From the NCBI GenBank assembly GCA_028293325.1, contig JAQGPA010000006.1, positions 1-64,000 of the forward strand: 64,000 nucleotides of DNA, given 5' to 3'. Position 1 is the stretch's first letter. Each line of letters opens with the position of its first letter. Source of the stretch: Pedosphaera sp. (GTDB taxonomy: Bacteria; Verrucomicrobiota; Verrucomicrobiia; Limisphaerales; Pedosphaeraceae). This document shows positions 62,630 through 64,000 of this stretch, in pieces. Both the position numbers and the translations under genes were made by a program. Below the pieces are notes generated by a model that did not search any database, had not been told where the DNA came from, and worked only from the letters and a program-made list of their open reading frames with translations.

Positions 62630-63493
62630 ATGCAAATGACTGTGCTTGAGGTAATAAAGCGGAGCGCGGAGTTCCTGGAGAAGAAGGGTGTGGATTCGCC
62701 ACGCTTGCAGGTGGAGTTGTTGCTGGCGCATGTGCTGCATCTGCCGCGGATGGGGTTGTACCTGAATTTTGAGCGGGTGCTGTCGCCAGCGGAGCTGGAT
62801 GAGGTCCGGAATCTGGTGAAGCGGCGGGGACAACGGGAACCGCTGCAACATATCATCGGGACGGCCTGTTTCTGGGGGCTGGAGATGAAGGTGAACAACC
62901 AGGTGCTGGTGCCGCGGCCGGAGTCGGAACAACTCGCGGAGTTGGGCTGGCAATTTCTCAATGGCATCCAGGGGACACCGCCGTTGGCGCTGGATTTTGG
63001 GACGGGGAGCGGGTGTCTGGCGATTCTGCTGGCGGTGAAATCGCCCGGAGCGCGGGTGGTGGCGGTTGATATTTCACCGGAGGCGCTGGCGGTGGCGCAG
63101 GAGAATGCGTCGCGGCATTCGGTGCAGGAGCGGGTCGAGTTTTTTCAAGGGGACGGTTTTGTGGCGGTGCCGGCGGGGAGGCGTTTTGACCTGCTGGTGT
63201 CGAATCCGCCTTATATACCGTCGGCGGAGATTGCGACGCTGGACCCGGAGGTGCGGGAGCATGATCCGCGATGGGCGCTGGATGGGGGCGCGGAGGGGCT
63301 GGATTTTTACCGGCGGCTCGCGCGGGAAGCGGGGGAGTTTCTGCGTCCGGGCGGGCGGCTGATGGCGGAGTTCGGGGATGGGCAGGCGCCGGCGATTCGT
63401 CAAATCTTTGAACATGAAAAGTGGATTGTAGAGGCGGTGAAAGCTGACTACAGTGGGCGTGAAAGAATCCTGGTTGTGCGCCGGGCTGATTAA
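62630..63493 (+). CDS. prmC: Release factor glutamine N5-methyltransferase
   Basis: Methylates the GGQ glutamine of release factors RF1 and RF2 with S-adenosylmethionine. The product from ATG 62630 is 287 residues with an N-terminal helical domain, the SAM-binding LALDFGTGSGCLAILLA, VDISPEAL, and the catalytic NPPY followed by IPSAEI and HDPRWALDGGAEGLDFYRRL, all PrmC hallmarks. An earlier TTG at 62603 lies in repeat-like spacer. It precedes murA by 40 bp. Confidence 0.94.
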   Translation: MQMTVLEVIKRSAEFLEKKGVDSPRLQVELLLAHVLHLPRMGLYLNFERVLSPAELDEVRNLVKRRGQREPLQHIIGTACFWGLEMKVNNQVLVPRPESEQLAELGWQFLNGIQGTPPLALDFGTGSGCLAILLAVKSPGARVVAVDISPEALAVAQENASRHSVQERVEFFQGDGFVAVPAGRRFDLLVSNPPYIPSAEIATLDPEVREHDPRWALDGGAEGLDFYRRLAREAGEFLRPGGRLMAEFGDGQAPAIRQIFEHEKWIVEAVKADYSGRERILVVRRAD

Positions 63494-63533
63494 TACGGCC
63501 CAGGGTTCAGCAAATTTAGAAACGCGATTTTTC

Positions 63534-64000
63534 ATGGACAGTTTATTAATTAAAGGCGGAGTGCCGTTGCACGGCGAGGTGACGATCAGCGGAGCAAAAA
63601 ACGCGGTGCTGCCGATCATGGCAGCGACGCTGCTGACGGCGGAGGAATGTGTCATCCGCAATGTGCCCAATTTGAGCGATGTGAAGTTCATGGGGCAAAT
63701 TCTGGCTTCGCTGGGCGCGGAGGTGCGACAGGAGGGCAATTCGTATCGCGTGCGGGCGGCGAAGATCAAGGGGGTGGGTGATTACGATTTAATCCGCAAG
63801 ATGCGCGGGTCCATCTGCATCATGGGACCATTGCTGGGGCGGTTGAAGAAAGCCACGGTGTCGTTGCCGGGCGGGTGCATCATCGGGGCGCGGCCGATTA
63901 ATTTGCATTTGAAGGGCTTTGAAGCGTTGGGGACAAAAATCACGGTGGAAGCGGGTTATGTGCATGCGCACGCGAAGCGGTTGGTGGGCGCGGATTTGTT
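63534..64000 (+). CDS. murA: UDP-N-acetylglucosamine 1-carboxyvinyltransferase, 3' part beyond the window
   Basis: First committed step of peptidoglycan synthesis: enolpyruvyl transfer from PEP to UDP-GlcNAc. About 155 residues are visible, including Lys22-Asn23 in GAKNAVLPIMAA and the PEP-binding Cys115 in LPGGCIIGARPINLH, in the same numbering as the E. coli enzyme. With Cys at this position the enzyme should be fosfomycin-sensitive in principle. The gene runs off the right edge; it appears co-transcribed with prmC. Confidence 0.95.
   Translation, partial: MDSLLIKGGVPLHGEVTISGAKNAVLPIMAATLLTAEECVIRNVPNLSDVKFMGQILASLGAEVRQEGNSYRVRAAKIKGVGDYDLIRKMRGSICIMGPLLGRLKKATVSLPGGCIIGARPINLHLKGFEALGTKITVEAGYVHAHAKRLVGADL

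Noticed and set aside
1-64000. tRNA, rRNA or prophage genes
   Set aside because: No T-loop-type GTTCGAATC context with matching acceptor stem, no rRNA core sequence and no phage structural or integrase gene were found by eye.

Overview
The window is chromosomal DNA of fairly high G+C from a Gram-negative bacterium with an outer membrane. It most resembles Verrucomicrobiota of the Pedosphaera/Limisphaera kind (subdivision 3). The grounds are the overall gene set, an exported glycosidase whose C-terminal tail is of a type I associate with that group, a Ton-type outer-membrane transport system, and spacers rich in short dispersed repeats. The taxonomic call is inference; no rRNA gene is present.

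Layout. 1-2.7 kb: a plus-strand translation and replication cluster (rplY 3' part, pth, rpsF, ssb, rplI) closed by a strong terminator. 2.7-8.3 kb: a minus-strand Bat/MoxR operon (moxR, DUF58 gene, anchor gene, batA, fused batB-batC). 8.4-11 kb: a hybrid CHASE-PAS-kinase-receiver sensor. 11-18 kb: the minus-strand nusA-infB-rbfA-nrnA-truB-ribF operon, with a possible attenuator in the nusA leader. 18.5-21.5 kb: a small membrane protein, a REC-Hpt-like-REC protein, a DHH phosphoesterase and a DUF3185 protein. 21.7-25.4 kb: xseB, dxs, icd. 25.4-28.3 kb: a decaying area holding a GH13 gene split by one in-frame TAA, a DUF885 remnant and a hairpin between direct repeats. 28.3-32.1 kb: Ser/Thr kinase, N-carbamoylputrescine amidase, SDR reductase, gluQ. 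32.2-35 kb: HU, panE, gltX. 35-38.2 kb: a large exported HAF/PKD/HYR-repeat protein. 38.5-41.4 kb: purK-purE and a yellow/royal-jelly-type propeller. 41.6-48 kb: an exported operon (DUF1259, two YncE-like propellers) divergent from chrB-chrA-MFS. 48-49.2 kb: pgsA and a Bcp peroxiredoxin.

The most interesting region is 49.2-60.6 kb. Two paralogous small proteins with an HxxxHxDAG...HxCV motif each precede a transport block. The first block has an ABC-2-type permease, a TPR protein, a LolD-like ATPase, an FtsX/MacB-like permease, a His-rich lipoprotein and a DUF3299 protein. The second has a TonB-dependent receptor, TonB, ExbB, two ExbDs and a membrane-anchored coiled-coil protein. From memory, the ATPase/FtsX/DUF3299/His-rich combination matches zinc-responsive clusters of Pseudomonas and Vibrio. 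I therefore propose a metal (possibly zinc) trafficking island energised by its own Ton motor.

60.8-64 kb: a peroxiredoxin, a 1.3 kb repeat-filled spacer (AAGG arrays phased at 10 bp, tandem hairpins with compensatory changes), prmC, and the 5' part of murA running off the window. No tRNA, rRNA, CRISPR array, prophage or intact insertion sequence was found.
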